NCBI RefSeq assembly: GCF_000420065.1 | Contig: NZ_ATUF01000004.1 | Coordinates: forward strand, 153,091 to 217,090 | Direction of reading: 5' to 3' | Origin: Varibaculum cambriense DSM 15806 | Lineage (GTDB): Bacteria; Actinomycetota; Actinomycetes; Actinomycetales; Actinomycetaceae | Length of the DNA stretch: 64,000 nucleotides | Shown: piece by piece, positions 9,647 to 18,881 of the stretch | How positions within the stretch are numbered: the first letter of the stretch is position 1 | Layout: the number at the start of each line of letters is the position of its first letter | Notes under the pieces: generated by a model | Told to the model about the DNA's origin: nothing | The model's input: the letters and a program-made list of their open reading frames with translations, nothing else | The model's database searches: none | Translations under genes and position numbers: made by a program

Positions 9647-10306
9647 GTGGGCGTAACTATTTCTCCTTCTATTCTTAACTGCGACATCGCTAATCTAGCT
9701 AGCGAAATTGAGAAGATAAAAAATGCAGATTACGCGCATGTGGATGTGATGGATAATCATTTTGTTCCCAATCTTTCCTGGGGGCTGCCGGTGGTGGAAG
9801 CAGTAATCCGTCAAAATATTTTACCGGTAGACGCTCATTTGATGATTGAGGACGCAGACCGGTGGGCTCCTACCTATGCAGAGGCCGGGTGTGCCTCGGT
9901 TACATTCCATGCTGAGGCAGCGGCGGCGCCGATTCGTCTGGCACGCGAGATTCACCGTCAAGGAGCGAAGGTGGGAATGGCACTGCGCCCGGCCACCGAC
10001 ATCACTCCCTATATCGATATTCTCCCGGAAATCGATATGTTGCTGGTAATGACGGTGGAACCAGGGTTTGGAGGCCAGTCATTCTTAGAGTCCATGATGG
10101 CGAAAGTTCGCCGCACCCGTAAGGCTATTTCTGCTGCTAACCTGCAAGTATCGGTGCAAGTGGATGGGGGAATCACCCGTGAAACTATTAGCGTAGCTGC
10201 CGAGGCCGGCGCAGATGTATTCGTCGCGGGTTCAGCGGTTTATAAAGCTGAGGATGCCTACGCGGAGGTAGCGGAACTGCGGCGTATCGCCCAGTCCCAC
10301 TGCTAA
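9647..10306 (+). CDS. rpe: Ribulose-phosphate 3-epimerase
   Basis: Interconverts ribulose-5-P and xylulose-5-P in the pentose phosphate pathway. This 219-residue TIM barrel has the family motifs [48 protein letters not shown] and QVDGGI, with metal-binding His/Asp in place. The GTG start at 9647 follows AGAAAGGAAA. It closes the fmt-rsmB-rpe group. It would also be needed to join the araB/araD and transketolase products of the 18.9-29.1 kb operon to the pathway. Confidence 0.96.
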   Translation: MGVTISPSILNCDIANLASEIEKIKNADYAHVDVMDNHFVPNLSWGLPVVEAVIRQNILPVDAHLMIEDADRWAPTYAEAGCASVTFHAEAAAAPIRLAREIHRQGAKVGMALRPATDITPYIDILPEIDMLLVMTVEPGFGGQSFLESMMAKVRRTRKAISAANLQVSVQVDGGITRETISVAAEAGADVFVAGSAVYKAEDAYAEVAELRRIAQSHC

Positions 10307-10447
10307 TAATCACCGGATTTTCTGCAGCAGCAGCCGGCGTCCTCGTAAATATTCTGCCTATGCCCCAGGCGGCAGGTTCCTACTAACCGATTCCTGCCAA
10401 CTGGAGCCGGAAGGCAAGATTTTTCAAAACCCACTAACCTTAAAGCT

Positions 10448-10711
10448 ATGAAGAGTTTTGAAGAGTTATTTACGGAGTTGCAGGAAAAAGCAACCACCCG
10501 TCCTCAGGGGTCTGGCACCGTGAAAGAGCTAGACGCCGGGGTACACGCTATCGGGAAGAAAATCGTAGAAGAGGCGGCCGAAACTTGGATGGCCGCCGAA
10601 TACGAAAGCCAGGACGATTTTTGTTTAGAGATCTCCCAGCTGCTTTATCACGCTCAAGTGATGATGATCGCTAAAGGGGTTAGTCTCGAAGACGTCTACC
10701 GCAAACTGTAA
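10448..10711 (+). CDS. hisE: Phosphoribosyl-ATP pyrophosphatase
   Basis: Second step of histidine synthesis: PR-ATP to PR-AMP plus PPi. It has 87 residues, with the MazG-like helical core [16 protein letters not shown] and a conserved Glu cluster. No ribosome site precedes the ATG. TAACCT at 10435-10440 sits 7 bp upstream and may be a -10 of a leaderless transcript. hisG begins 8 bp after its stop, the normal actinobacterial pair. Confidence 0.95.
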   Translation: MKSFEELFTELQEKATTRPQGSGTVKELDAGVHAIGKKIVEEAAETWMAAEYESQDDFCLEISQLLYHAQVMMIAKGVSLEDVYRKL

Positions 10712-10719
10712 GGAAACAA

Positions 10720-11565
10720 ATGTTAAGAATAGCTGTTCCCAATAAAGGTGGTCTTTCAGATCCGGCCATCAGACTTCTTTCCGAAGCTGGATACCGTACC
10801 CGGCGCCGGGGTCGAGAGCTCCATATCACCGATCAAAGCAACCAGGTCGAAATATTTTTTCTCCGTCCGCGCGATATTGCCCAATACGTAGGTGCCGGTT
10901 TTATCCAAGCCGGGATTACCGGACGTGACCTGCTAGCAGATTCGGGAGTCAAAGCCGAAGAAGTACTAGCATTAGGATTTGGTTCCTCTACTTTCCGTTT
11001 TGCGGCGCCCCAAGACACCATGAGCTCGGTTCAGGATCTAAAGGGTAAACGCATTGCCACTTCTTTTGACCGGATTGTGCAAGACTATTTAGCTTCACAG
11101 CAGGTCAAAGCCGATACGGTACACCTAGATGGGGCCGTCGAGTCTTCTGTTCGCCTCGGGGTAGCGGACGCAATCGCGGATGTAGTAGAAACCGGTAACA
11201 CCCTGCGGGCAGCCGGGCTGGAAGTATTTGGCGAACCTTTGATGCAATCAGAGGCGGTATTAATCGCTAATCCGCAGGCTACCGGAAGCGCGGGTCTGCA
11301 AGTTCTTCAGCAGCGCCTCCAGGGGGTGCTCAATGCTCGCAACTATGTGTTGGTGGACTACAACGTTCACCGAGATCTGTTGGATAAAGCCGTCAATTAC
11401 ACTCCCGGAATTTCTTCCCCCACCATATCTTCCCTACAAGATAGCCACTGGCTAGCGGTGCGGGCACTGTGTAAACGCTCCGAAGTTCACGCGGTGGTTG
11501 ATCAGCTCCACGCCCTGGGCGCAGAAGGAATTCTGGTTACCCAGCTACTATCGGCTCGGATCTAG
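10720..11565 (+). CDS. hisG: ATP phosphoribosyltransferase (long form)
   Basis: Commits ATP and PRPP to histidine synthesis. At 281 residues it is the long HisG with a C-terminal ACT-like regulatory domain (about 210-281), so feedback inhibition by histidine is expected. The N-terminus MLRIAVPNKGGLSDPAIRLLSEAGY is typical. VGAGFIQAGITGRDLL and the PRPP loop ADAIADVVETGNTLRAAGL (about 149-167) are conserved. The ATG follows AAGGAAACAA and is coupled to hisE. Confidence 0.96.
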   Translation: MLRIAVPNKGGLSDPAIRLLSEAGYRTRRRGRELHITDQSNQVEIFFLRPRDIAQYVGAGFIQAGITGRDLLADSGVKAEEVLALGFGSSTFRFAAPQDTMSSVQDLKGKRIATSFDRIVQDYLASQQVKADTVHLDGAVESSVRLGVADAIADVVETGNTLRAAGLEVFGEPLMQSEAVLIANPQATGSAGLQVLQQRLQGVLNARNYVLVDYNVHRDLLDKAVNYTPGISSPTISSLQDSHWLAVRALCKRSEVHAVVDQLHALGAEGILVTQLLSARI

Positions 11566-11651
11566 CTGGAGCCGCGCCGCGGGGATGGACTACTCTTAAC
11601 TGGTACTTTGTTACCTTGGGTTTTCCCGAAGGATTCCCCTGAAACTTTAGG

Positions 11652-12782
11652 CTAGGCAAGCTGCGCGGCGAGGCGTCCGGCTGCGGCAGCAGCTAGGAAG
11701 GGAGCCGCATCTTCCTCCAGGCCTCGTCGCATTGTCGACAGTTTCACCGGGCAGTTACTTAAGACCTGATAGAGTCCGGCGGTTGGACATTTCTGCACCC
11801 GGTGCCGGGAACTAATCAGTGCCAGTTGGGAGTCCACCAATTTAGTGAATTCACTGTTTAGGAGAGGTTTTTGCCCTTCGCCTTCGTAGGTGAACTCCGG
11901 TAGTGCCACGGTAAGGGGTATGGGCGTAAAGTCGGACAGAATTCGCAAACTATGATGCGAGATTCCCTGGTGGCGCGGCCGGGGATCAGCTGCTGACATC
12001 CGCAGGGCACAAATAGCTTTTCCCCCTCCTGCAGCCGCCTGGGTCAGGAACGCAGAAAGATCAAAACCGGAGTAACCGTAGGGGGTGCCGCTACCGGCAT
12101 TCCCTGGGCCTTGTCCCACAATCGCGATATCGGCTACTAACACCTGCCGGGCTGCCAATAGCGCCGAAAAAGTATTGATCGCTTCCAGATCACCCCCAAA
12201 TGCCTGGCCAGCGGTGATCACCGCCGATAGCCAGCCATTTTCGCGCAGTGAGGTAATGTTACGGGAGAAAAATGCCGGGAGCGCCCCGCCCTCGGTGTAC
12301 ACATAAACGATTTTCGCTGCCGGATTTTCTGCCCTGACCCCGGCGATCACTGCGGGAAGCTGGGAATGCAAATCAATCCCTACTACCGGCATTCCCTGCA
12401 GGTTTTCCGCCTGCCGCATCTGCTGGTGATAAGGCGATTCTTGTTCCTCAACCGCGGAAACCATGTACTGGCTAGGGGTATAACGCGCCTTCATAATGTG
12501 ACCTTCATTAGCAGGCAATACGTCTTCCGGTAGACGGTCACAAAGTGCGGTTACCAGTGCGAACCCGCCGGTTCCTAAGTTCTTCTGTAGGGGAGAACAA
12601 TCGCAGCGTACCGTGTCTCCCGCTTTAACTTCCCCGTTTAAGGCCGGATAGTTTAAGGCCCGGAGAGTATGCCCGGTTAAAAACTGTTGCGCTCCACTAG
12701 GATGAGCGCAAATCTTGAGCGTGAGTTCTTGCGTGGCTTTAAAGTTGCGGACAGCTGCCACCTGTCCTTCCCGTAACATCAT
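11652..12782 (-). CDS. DUF3866 family protein
   Basis: I recognise this as the actinobacterial DUF3866 family; no biochemical role is known to me. It has 376 residues, no signal peptide and no membrane segment. Visible features are an N-terminal beta-rich part (about 1-95), a central segment GMPVVGIDLHSQLPAVIAGVR, and a glycine-rich stretch IVGQGPGNAGSGTPYGYSG (about 222-240) suggesting a phosphate- or nucleotide-binding loop. HQGISHHSLRIL lies further on. The start is ATG-ATG; TAGAAT 7 bp upstream of the second ATG could serve a leaderless message. It is convergent with hisG and divergent from the next gene. Confidence 0.8.
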   Translation of the reverse strand: MMLREGQVAAVRNFKATQELTLKICAHPSGAQQFLTGHTLRALNYPALNGEVKAGDTVRCDCSPLQKNLGTGGFALVTALCDRLPEDVLPANEGHIMKARYTPSQYMVSAVEEQESPYHQQMRQAENLQGMPVVGIDLHSQLPAVIAGVRAENPAAKIVYVYTEGGALPAFFSRNITSLRENGWLSAVITAGQAFGGDLEAINTFSALLAARQVLVADIAIVGQGPGNAGSGTPYGYSGFDLSAFLTQAAAGGGKAICALRMSAADPRPRHQGISHHSLRILSDFTPIPLTVALPEFTYEGEGQKPLLNSEFTKLVDSQLALISSRHRVQKCPTAGLYQVLSNCPVKLSTMRRGLEEDAAPFLAAAAAGRLAAQLA

Positions 12783-12846
12783 GTTTTATATTCTAGTGGT
12801 CTTTGTCGGAGTGACCGCCAGCGTCGGAAACAGGTAGGCTTAGGGT

Positions 12847-13173
12847 ATGCATGGGTTTTTAGTAGCGCTGTGGACGCTGGGGATTCTCGCGGCAATAATT
12901 TGTCCGATCGTCATGTTTATCTGGCTATTCCGCAAAGCCAATGCCACTTTAAATGTTTTCGGGGAACAAGTTCAGCAGGTAAGTTCCCCGCTAGAGAACT
13001 TGCAAGAGGCCGCGGAGCTTCCGGCACTCCGCCCGGCCGGAGCCAGCGGAGATCCCCAAGTATTAGCGCAGGCGCGCGCAGTGCGCGCGGAAATAGCGGC
13101 CACTCGGCGTGCTCGTCGCTACGCCCGTCTAGCAGCAGCCAAAGCTCGCTGGGAGAAATTGGGGCTGGTGTAG
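12847..13173 (+). CDS. Small single-pass membrane protein, unknown function
   Basis: Unrecognised 108-residue protein. One transmembrane helix spans about residues 5-27 (LVALWTLGILAAIICPIVMFIWLF). A middle linker follows, then a strongly basic Ala/Arg-rich C-terminus (ATRRARRYARLAAAKARW), so the tail probably lies in the cytoplasm and may touch nucleic acid or lipid head groups. Its TAG is followed at once by the helY GTG, so the two are translationally linked. TAGGCT 6 bp before the ATG with GTGACC 18 bp further up looks like a leaderless promoter. Confidence 0.7.
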   Translation: MHGFLVALWTLGILAAIICPIVMFIWLFRKANATLNVFGEQVQQVSSPLENLQEAAELPALRPAGASGDPQVLAQARAVRAEIAATRRARRYARLAAAKARWEKLGLV

Positions 13174-15972
13174 GTGCCGCGTAGGCGTAAACGAAAAAAA
13201 CCTGCTCCTCCAGGTGCGGGAGACTGGGATTCTCTTAGCGCGGCTGAAAAGTTAGCCACTTTCAAACGTACCCAGATAAAGGGAGAAGCTGCTAGTTTCG
13301 CTGCCCGTTTTGATTTTCCCTTTGATGATTTCCAAGTTCGTGCCCTTCGCGCCCTCGAGAGTAATAAATCTGTACTGGTGGCTGCCCCTACCGGTTCCGG
13401 TAAAACCTTAGTGGGGGAGTTCTCCCTGTTCTTGGCGTTAAAACGCGGGGTGAGAGCTTTTTATACCACCCCGATCAAGGCGCTTTCTAATCAAAAATTT
13501 AGGGATTTTTCTGCCACCTACGGCAGTGAAAATGTGGGACTACTGACCGGAGATATCTCCGTTAACCCCTCAGCTCCTCTGGTGGTGATGACCACTGAAG
13601 TACTACGCAATATGCTCTACCGCGAAGATGGGCGCCTGGATGATTTAGGGTTTGTGGTTCTCGATGAGGTGCATTATCTTGCTGACCGTTATCGCGGGCC
13701 AGTGTGGGAAGAAGTCATTTTGCATCTGGGCGCGCAAGTGAAAGTAATCGCCTTGTCGGCCACGGTGTCGAATGCTGAAGAGTTTGGACAGTGGCTACGC
13801 CAAGTGCGCGGGGATGTCGAAATTGTGGTTTCGGAGAAACGTCCAGTACCGCTTTACCAGCATATGCTGGTAGGAGGGCGACTTTTCGACCTGGAAGTGA
13901 AGTCTTCTGGTGGCAAAACCAAACTTAACCCGGCGTTGCTGGCAGTGACCCGTCGCTCTCTAGGGGAGTCCCGCCGCGGCCAACATACCTCATTGCCCGC
14001 AGCAGTTGGGGAGTTAAACACCAGAGGTCTACTGCCAGCGATCATCTTTATTTTTTCTCGCGCCCGCTGCCAAGAAGGACAAAAACAGCTGGTAGCAGCG
14101 GGAATAGATCTAACTAGTCCCGCGGAGAAACGCCAAATCTCTAAGCGGCTGGAGGAAATCAGTGAAAATATTCCTCCCGGTGATGTCCTCGCCTTGGGAT
14201 TGGATACCCTTTTCGAGGGACTGAGGCGAGGAATCGCGGTGCACCATGCGGGCCTACTTCCGGTACTTAAAGAAGCAGTAGAGAAGATGTTCGCTGCCGG
14301 ACTACTGAAAGTGGTGCTGGCTACCGAAACTTTGGCGCTGGGAATCAATATGCCGGCGCGTTCAGTGGTGATCGAATCCCTTCGCAAATGGGATGGCCAT
14401 GAATTCGTAATGCTCTCGGCCGGGCAATATACCCAGCTTACCGGGAGAGCCGGCAGGCGCGGGATCGATACTTTGGGGCACGGGATCGTAATATTTCGTC
14501 CCGGCATGGAACCAGCTACGGTCGCCGCACTCGCCTCAAAACGTACCTACCCGCTGAAATCAGCTTTCAGTCCCACCTACAATATGGCGGTTAACCTGCT
14601 GGAGCAAGGAACCTTGGAAGGGACTCGGGATGTTTTGCGACGCTCTTTTGCACAATTCCAGGCAGACCGGGCAGTAGTGGGAAAAGCACAGCAGGCAGCC
14701 GAAAAGCAACGGGAAGCCGATGAAATTGTTGCGGGAAAGTCCTTGGAATGCTCCTATGGGGATATATACGAATACGTAAGGATTAAGAGCGAGCTTGAGG
14801 CTCGCGATGCCCGCCACGCTCAGCTGCTCGCTCGCGAGCAGGCGCGGCGCCGCTGGGAACTATTTAGTTCCCTAAAACGCGGGGATGTATTGGCTTATAA
14901 AGATGGTCGCCGCCCGCGGCACGGGATTGTGATGAAAAAATCGGGGACCCGTACCGGGGAAACCACTTTGACAGTACTGGCTGATAACGCCAAGCTACGT
15001 GAGTTTTCCAGTAATGGCTTTGTTGGCGGATTAGCCCTGGTGGGGCAGATGTGGGTGAAAGATTACTCGGAACGTAAACCGCGCGACCGCCAACGCCTCG
15101 CGTCCAAGCTCCGCACCGCGGTGCGAGAGGGGATATTTACCGATCCGGAGCCTGCTAAACCTAGTGAGGAAGAGGCGGCTACCCCCGCAAAGACAGCAGT
15201 ATCAAGTCTGAAAAGTTCCTCTCCGGTACCGGAAATTAATGGCCGGGAGCTAGCAGAACTGAGCGAACTGGAACTGAGCGAGCTGCTGGCGCGCCACCCC
15301 GCGGCCAGTTGTCCCCAGTTAGATAGCCATCTTAAGAAGGCCTCCCGGTGGGCGCGTCTAGAACGGCAGGCTGCCCGCTTGCGACGCCAAGTCGATGTTT
15401 CGGAGGGAGCGCTGGTTGATACCTTTGACCGGGTAGTTAGCGTCCTAAGCGAGTTGGGGTATCTAGATCCGCAGGGACAAGTGACCGAATCTGGGGCGGT
15501 GCTGTGCCGAATATATAGCGAATATGATCTACTCCTGGCGCAATGCGCCCTAAAAAATATTTTTGCGGGGCTTAATCCGGCGCAACTAGCGGCAGCCTGT
15601 TCGGCTGCTAGTTATGAGGCGCGGCGGGAAGAAGCAGGAGCTCCGGTACCAGCGGCCTTGAAATCGGTGGTTAATCAGATCGAAGAGTTGGCGGCGGATT
15701 TGCGCCAGGTGCAAACCGAACTGCAAGCCCCTCAGCTGCCGCAATCGTCCTCGGCGCTGGTGGCAGCGACTTACGCCTGGGCTCAGGGCAAACCACTGTC
15801 GGTGGCCTTAGAGGCCGCCCCTATCGAGGCCGGGGATTTTGTGCGCGCGATGAAACAGCTGCTAGATGTGCTACGGCAGCTGGAAATGGTGGGCAGTGTG
15901 GAAACCTCGGCTACCGCCCGTAAAGCTCAAAAGTTGATTTTGCGCGGAGTGGTGGCATGGTCAGATATTTAA
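13174..15972 (+). CDS. helY: Ski2/Mtr4-like DEVH-box helicase HelY
   Basis: Actinobacterial ATP-dependent helicase of the Ski2-like superfamily, presumed to act on RNA. The 932 residues are close to M. tuberculosis HelY (about 906). Motifs in order: Q-like FPFDDFQVRAL; Walker A APTGSGKT (about 70-77); TTEVLRNMLY; DEVH box VLDEVHYLADR (about 165); LSATVSNAEEF; HHAGLLP; ATETLALGINMPARSVV; and QLTGRAGRRGID. The C-terminal third (about 700-932) corresponds to the DSHCT helical domain. The GTG start abuts the previous stop, and the end overlaps lnt by 16 bp. Confidence 0.93.
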   Translation: MPRRRKRKKPAPPGAGDWDSLSAAEKLATFKRTQIKGEAASFAARFDFPFDDFQVRALRALESNKSVLVAAPTGSGKTLVGEFSLFLALKRGVRAFYTTPIKALSNQKFRDFSATYGSENVGLLTGDISVNPSAPLVVMTTEVLRNMLYREDGRLDDLGFVVLDEVHYLADRYRGPVWEEVILHLGAQVKVIALSATVSNAEEFGQWLRQVRGDVEIVVSEKRPVPLYQHMLVGGRLFDLEVKSSGGKTKLNPALLAVTRRSLGESRRGQHTSLPAAVGELNTRGLLPAIIFIFSRARCQEGQKQLVAAGIDLTSPAEKRQISKRLEEISENIPPGDVLALGLDTLFEGLRRGIAVHHAGLLPVLKEAVEKMFAAGLLKVVLATETLALGINMPARSVVIESLRKWDGHEFVMLSAGQYTQLTGRAGRRGIDTLGHGIVIFRPGMEPATVAALASKRTYPLKSAFSPTYNMAVNLLEQGTLEGTRDVLRRSFAQFQADRAVVGKAQQAAEKQREADEIVAGKSLECSYGDIYEYVRIKSELEARDARHAQLLAREQARRRWELFSSLKRGDVLAYKDGRRPRHGIVMKKSGTRTGETTLTVLADNAKLREFSSNGFVGGLALVGQMWVKDYSERKPRDRQRLASKLRTAVREGIFTDPEPAKPSEEEAATPAKTAVSSLKSSSPVPEINGRELAELSELELSELLARHPAASCPQLDSHLKKASRWARLERQAARLRRQVDVSEGALVDTFDRVVSVLSELGYLDPQGQVTESGAVLCRIYSEYDLLLAQCALKNIFAGLNPAQLAAACSAASYEARREEAGAPVPAALKSVVNQIEELAADLRQVQTELQAPQLPQSSSALVAATYAWAQGKPLSVALEAAPIEAGDFVRAMKQLLDVLRQLEMVGSVETSATARKAQKLILRGVVAWSDI

Positions 15973-17549
15973 TAAATGGTTTTTGGGCGCTTCTGGCTGC
16001 CATAGCCATTGCAGCAGGTATGCTCTTGGCTTTCCCTTCGGCCTGGGGATCCCATTGGCTAGGCGCCTGGTTAGCTCTCGGACTATGGCTATTAATTCTG
16101 CGCCGGGCGCGCCGCAGATACGCCCTAGTGATCTCTAGTCTGGCTTCTTTGCTATTTTTCTTGGTGTTATTCCGCTGGGTGGCGATCTCACTTACCTTTG
16201 CTACACCCTGGATTGCGCTGGCTCTTTTTGAAACTCTATTTCCCACCCTGTGGGCGGTATTAGTTCTGGCTACCCGTAAACTGACCAGCCCGCTATGGAC
16301 TTTTTGGACGGCCTTTTCTTTTGCCGGTATTGAAGCTTGGCGAGCATGCTTTCCCTGGACGGGAATGCCCTGGGGGATGCTAGGATTTTCGCAGGTAGAT
16401 AGCCCTATGAAGGGATGGATTCCACTCCTGGGCGAAAACGGGATGGCCTTCCTTATGGTGGGGATAGTGGCGGCGCTAGTTAGCGTGAATTGGAAAATCT
16501 CGATGCCCAATCTGGCTGTTGCCGGTCTGGCGCTGGTGCTAATCATTTTTTCGGGGGTGGGTTTGCCTTCTCTACCCAACTCGCAAGATTCTCCCCGGAT
16601 AAAGGTGGCGGCCATGCAAGGGGGCGTCTCTTGGCCGATTGGCCCTACCTATGCGCATCCCGGCACCATCTTGTCTGGACATATGGCGCGAGCGCGAGCC
16701 AGTGATTTGCACGGCACCCAAGTGGTTTTATGGGGGGAACAGGCGGCAGATATCGATCTGCGCTCTGATGCTCAGTGGGCGGAGGAACTACGCTCCTGGC
16801 AGGAAAATCTGCGGATTCCCATTATCTTTGGCACCTTAGTTTATGAGGAAAAAACCACCTCTAACCGGGTAGTAAAACTGGAGGACGGCAAATTTTCGCA
16901 GATCTATACCAAGCGGGAACCGGTGCCTTTTGGGGAGTTCCTCCCAGCTCGCCCCCTGATCTCTAAGCTTTTCCCCGAACAGGTAAAAATGCTGCCGCGC
17001 GATATGGTACCGGGAAAGTCTCCGGGAGTTACTCCCATTGGTGATGCGCAAGTGGGGGCAAACATCTGTTTCGAAGTGGCGGTTGATGCGCTGGTGCGCG
17101 ATACGGTGCATGCGGGCGCGAATCTACTTTATTTCCCCACTAATAATTCTTCTTTTGGCTACTCCTACCAGTCCCGGCAACAGCTCCAGATTGCCCGCTT
17201 CCGCGCCCTAGAATATGATCGTTCATCTGTGCAGGTCGCAGTGGGGGGAGTGAGCGCTCTGATCAATCCGGAAGGTCAGGTAGTATCCCAATCCGGGCTT
17301 TTCCGGGCAGATACTTTAAAAGCGGCGCTGCCTTTGCGGGATACTCTCACCTGGCAGGCACGTATTGGGGCCGCGGTGAACAGCATTTTCCGTTTCGGAA
17401 TTCTAATTGGGCTGGCATTGGTGGGAGCAGCCCTGATTTTCTTAAAAATACAAAAACGCAGCTTTCAAGGCGCTAAGTTTTCCCCTGGAAGAGGACGCAA
17501 AATAGCGGTGAATAAGAGCAGAGCAGAGGAAACAGAAAAAACTTTTTGA
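15957..17549 (+). CDS. lnt: Apolipoprotein N-acyltransferase
   Basis: Adds the third acyl chain to lipoproteins at the outer face of the membrane. It has 530 residues: six predicted helices (about 1-215) and a last one near 482-500, around a nitrilase-like domain. The catalytic triad can be placed: Glu in LWGEQAAD, Lys in YTKREPVPFGEF and Cys in GANICFEVAVD. Helix 1 is NGFWALLAAIAIAAGMLLAFP. As in mycobacteria it stands directly before the polyprenol-phosphate mannosyltransferase, with which it is fused or complexed in some species. Here the two are separate, 16 bp apart. Confidence 0.94.
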   Translation: MVRYLINGFWALLAAIAIAAGMLLAFPSAWGSHWLGAWLALGLWLLILRRARRRYALVISSLASLLFFLVLFRWVAISLTFATPWIALALFETLFPTLWAVLVLATRKLTSPLWTFWTAFSFAGIEAWRACFPWTGMPWGMLGFSQVDSPMKGWIPLLGENGMAFLMVGIVAALVSVNWKISMPNLAVAGLALVLIIFSGVGLPSLPNSQDSPRIKVAAMQGGVSWPIGPTYAHPGTILSGHMARARASDLHGTQVVLWGEQAADIDLRSDAQWAEELRSWQENLRIPIIFGTLVYEEKTTSNRVVKLEDGKFSQIYTKREPVPFGEFLPARPLISKLFPEQVKMLPRDMVPGKSPGVTPIGDAQVGANICFEVAVDALVRDTVHAGANLLYFPTNNSSFGYSYQSRQQLQIARFRALEYDRSSVQVAVGGVSALINPEGQVVSQSGLFRADTLKAALPLRDTLTWQARIGAAVNSIFRFGILIGLALVGAALIFLKIQKRSFQGAKFSPGRGRKIAVNKSRAEETEKTF

Positions 17550-17565
17550 AAGGACCAGAAAAGAA

Positions 17566-18303
17566 ATGACAGATACCGTAATCGCGATTCCTACCTACAA
17601 CGAATTAGAAACTCTGCCCCGGCAGGTGGCAAAACTACGTCGCGAAATTCCGCAAGCGGACCTGGTGATTGTGGACGATAATTCTCCCGACGGCACCGGG
17701 CAGCTGGCGGAGGAGCTAGCAAGTAAAGATAGGGGAGTGAAGGTACTGCACCGGAGGGAAAAAGCCGGGTTAGGCCCGGCATATTTGGAGGCTTTCTCTT
17801 GGGCACATGAGGCTGGATACTCCTGGGTAGTGCAGATGGATGCAGATGGTTCTCATCGGGTACGCGACCTGAAAAAACTGCTAGCCCGCCGGTTGTGCCC
17901 GAGTGAGCCGGATCTGGTGATTGGTTCGCGTTGGATAAGAGGAGGTCGCCTCCAGGGTTGGTCAAAGTTACGGGAGGCGCTTTCGCGAGCCGGTAATGCC
18001 TATATTGGGGCACTATTGCGTCTGGGGATCAGGGATGCAACCGCCGGTTTTCGGGTTTATCGGCTAGATTTTCTTAGTCGTCTGGGACTAGAGGATCTAG
18101 ATTCCCGCGGGTATTGCTTCCAAATAGATATGACCCGACGGGCAGTAAAAGCCGGAGGAAATATTGTGGAAGTACCCATCACTTTCCAAGAACGCGCGGC
18201 CGGAGCCTCCAAAATGTCTAGCGCTATTATCTTGGAAGCCCTGGCAAAAGTGACCCGTTGGGGACTAGCTGACCTATTTAAGGCGCCAGCTGCGCGCAGC
18301 TAA
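17566..18303 (+). CDS. ppm1: Polyprenol monophosphomannose synthase (Ppm1 catalytic domain)
   Basis: GT2 glycosyltransferase that transfers mannose from GDP-mannose to polyprenyl phosphate, the donor for lipoglycan and protein mannosylation. It has 245 residues and no membrane segment. The GT-A core is clear: VIAIPTYNELETLP (3-16), VIVDDNSPDGTG (34-45), and the DxD-type MDADGSHRV near 97-105. RWIRGGRLQGWSKLREALSR and ATAGFRVYR follow. ATG follows AAAGGACCAGAAAAGAA. Lacking its own anchor, it likely relies on the adjacent Lnt for membrane association; this is inference from the mycobacterial fusion. Confidence 0.93.
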   Translation: MTDTVIAIPTYNELETLPRQVAKLRREIPQADLVIVDDNSPDGTGQLAEELASKDRGVKVLHRREKAGLGPAYLEAFSWAHEAGYSWVVQMDADGSHRVRDLKKLLARRLCPSEPDLVIGSRWIRGGRLQGWSKLREALSRAGNAYIGALLRLGIRDATAGFRVYRLDFLSRLGLEDLDSRGYCFQIDMTRRAVKAGGNIVEVPITFQERAAGASKMSSAIILEALAKVTRWGLADLFKAPAARS

Positions 18304-18344
18304 CGCCTAGGAAGCAACCCCAGCAGGGAATTGATATTCTAGAT

Positions 18345-18366
18345 ACCCGCCCCAGGTGCGGGTTTG
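18345..18366 (+). terminator. Short stem-loop between convergent ppm1 and rbpA
   Basis: ACCCGC (18345-18350) and GCGGGT (18358-18363) pair around a 7-base loop and are followed by TTG. It is a weak terminator-like hairpin between two convergent genes and could serve the end of ppm1. Confidence 0.5.
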
Positions 18367-18402
18367 CAGCACCGCATAGTTTAGTTAAAGCAGGGGATTT
18401 GA

Positions 18403-18765
18403 CTAGCGGTAATGCACCCCGTCCATTAGTGCCCCTGAATGCAGGACTTCCAGCTGTTCTTTTAGCAGTTGCTGCAGTTCTTCTTCACTGCGACGCTCCA
18501 TGAGCATATCCCAGTGGGTACGCTGCGGACGTAAAGGCTTAGAATCTTCTTCTTCTGCGGGTTCTTCGTATTGCAGTTCACCGGTTTCCCCGCATTTGCA
18601 TTCCCATTCGGCGGGCGCGGCGACCTCGGCGGCAAAAGTCATGTGGAAACGGTGACCATTAGGGCAAATGTAGAGGCTTTCGCGGCGTTCTGCGAATACT
18701 ACGCCGTCCTCTGTTTCTAGGCTTTTTGACCCGATACTCGTTCCGCGTAGTGCCCGCTCTGCCAT
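18403..18765 (-). CDS. rbpA: RNA polymerase-binding protein RbpA
   Basis: RbpA binds RNA polymerase and the principal sigma factor and stabilises open complexes in actinobacteria. It has 120 residues. The N-terminal tail MAERALRGTSIGSKSLETEDGV leads into a zinc-ribbon-type core (ICPNGHRFHMTFAAEVAAPAEWECKCGETG; Cys and His at the expected places). An acidic linker follows, then the sigma-interacting RTHWDMLMERRSEEELQQLL (about 79-98). The ribosome site AGAGAGG precedes the ATG. The ppm1-rbpA convergence is conserved in mycobacteria. Confidence 0.97.
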   Translation of the reverse strand: MAERALRGTSIGSKSLETEDGVVFAERRESLYICPNGHRFHMTFAAEVAAPAEWECKCGETGELQYEEPAEEEDSKPLRPQRTHWDMLMERRSEEELQQLLKEQLEVLHSGALMDGVHYR

Positions 18766-18834
18766 AGTTAACCTCTCTTTGCTGCCTGTGCTCGCTACCC
18801 AGCTAATACCGCCCTATTCTAACAGCTCAGCCGA

Positions 18835-18866
18835 TGGGCAAAAAAGCTAGCATGCTCTTTTGCCCA
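18835..18866 (-). terminator. Terminator at the end of the tkt-araD operon
   Basis: TGGGCAAAAAAGC (18835-18847) and GCTCTTTTGCCCA (18854-18866) form a 13-bp stem with one mismatch and a 6-base loop. It lies 16 bp beyond the araD stop on the minus strand and should end the eight-gene operon before rbpA. Confidence 0.75.
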
Positions 18867-18881
18867 CCGGCGAAACTAAAA

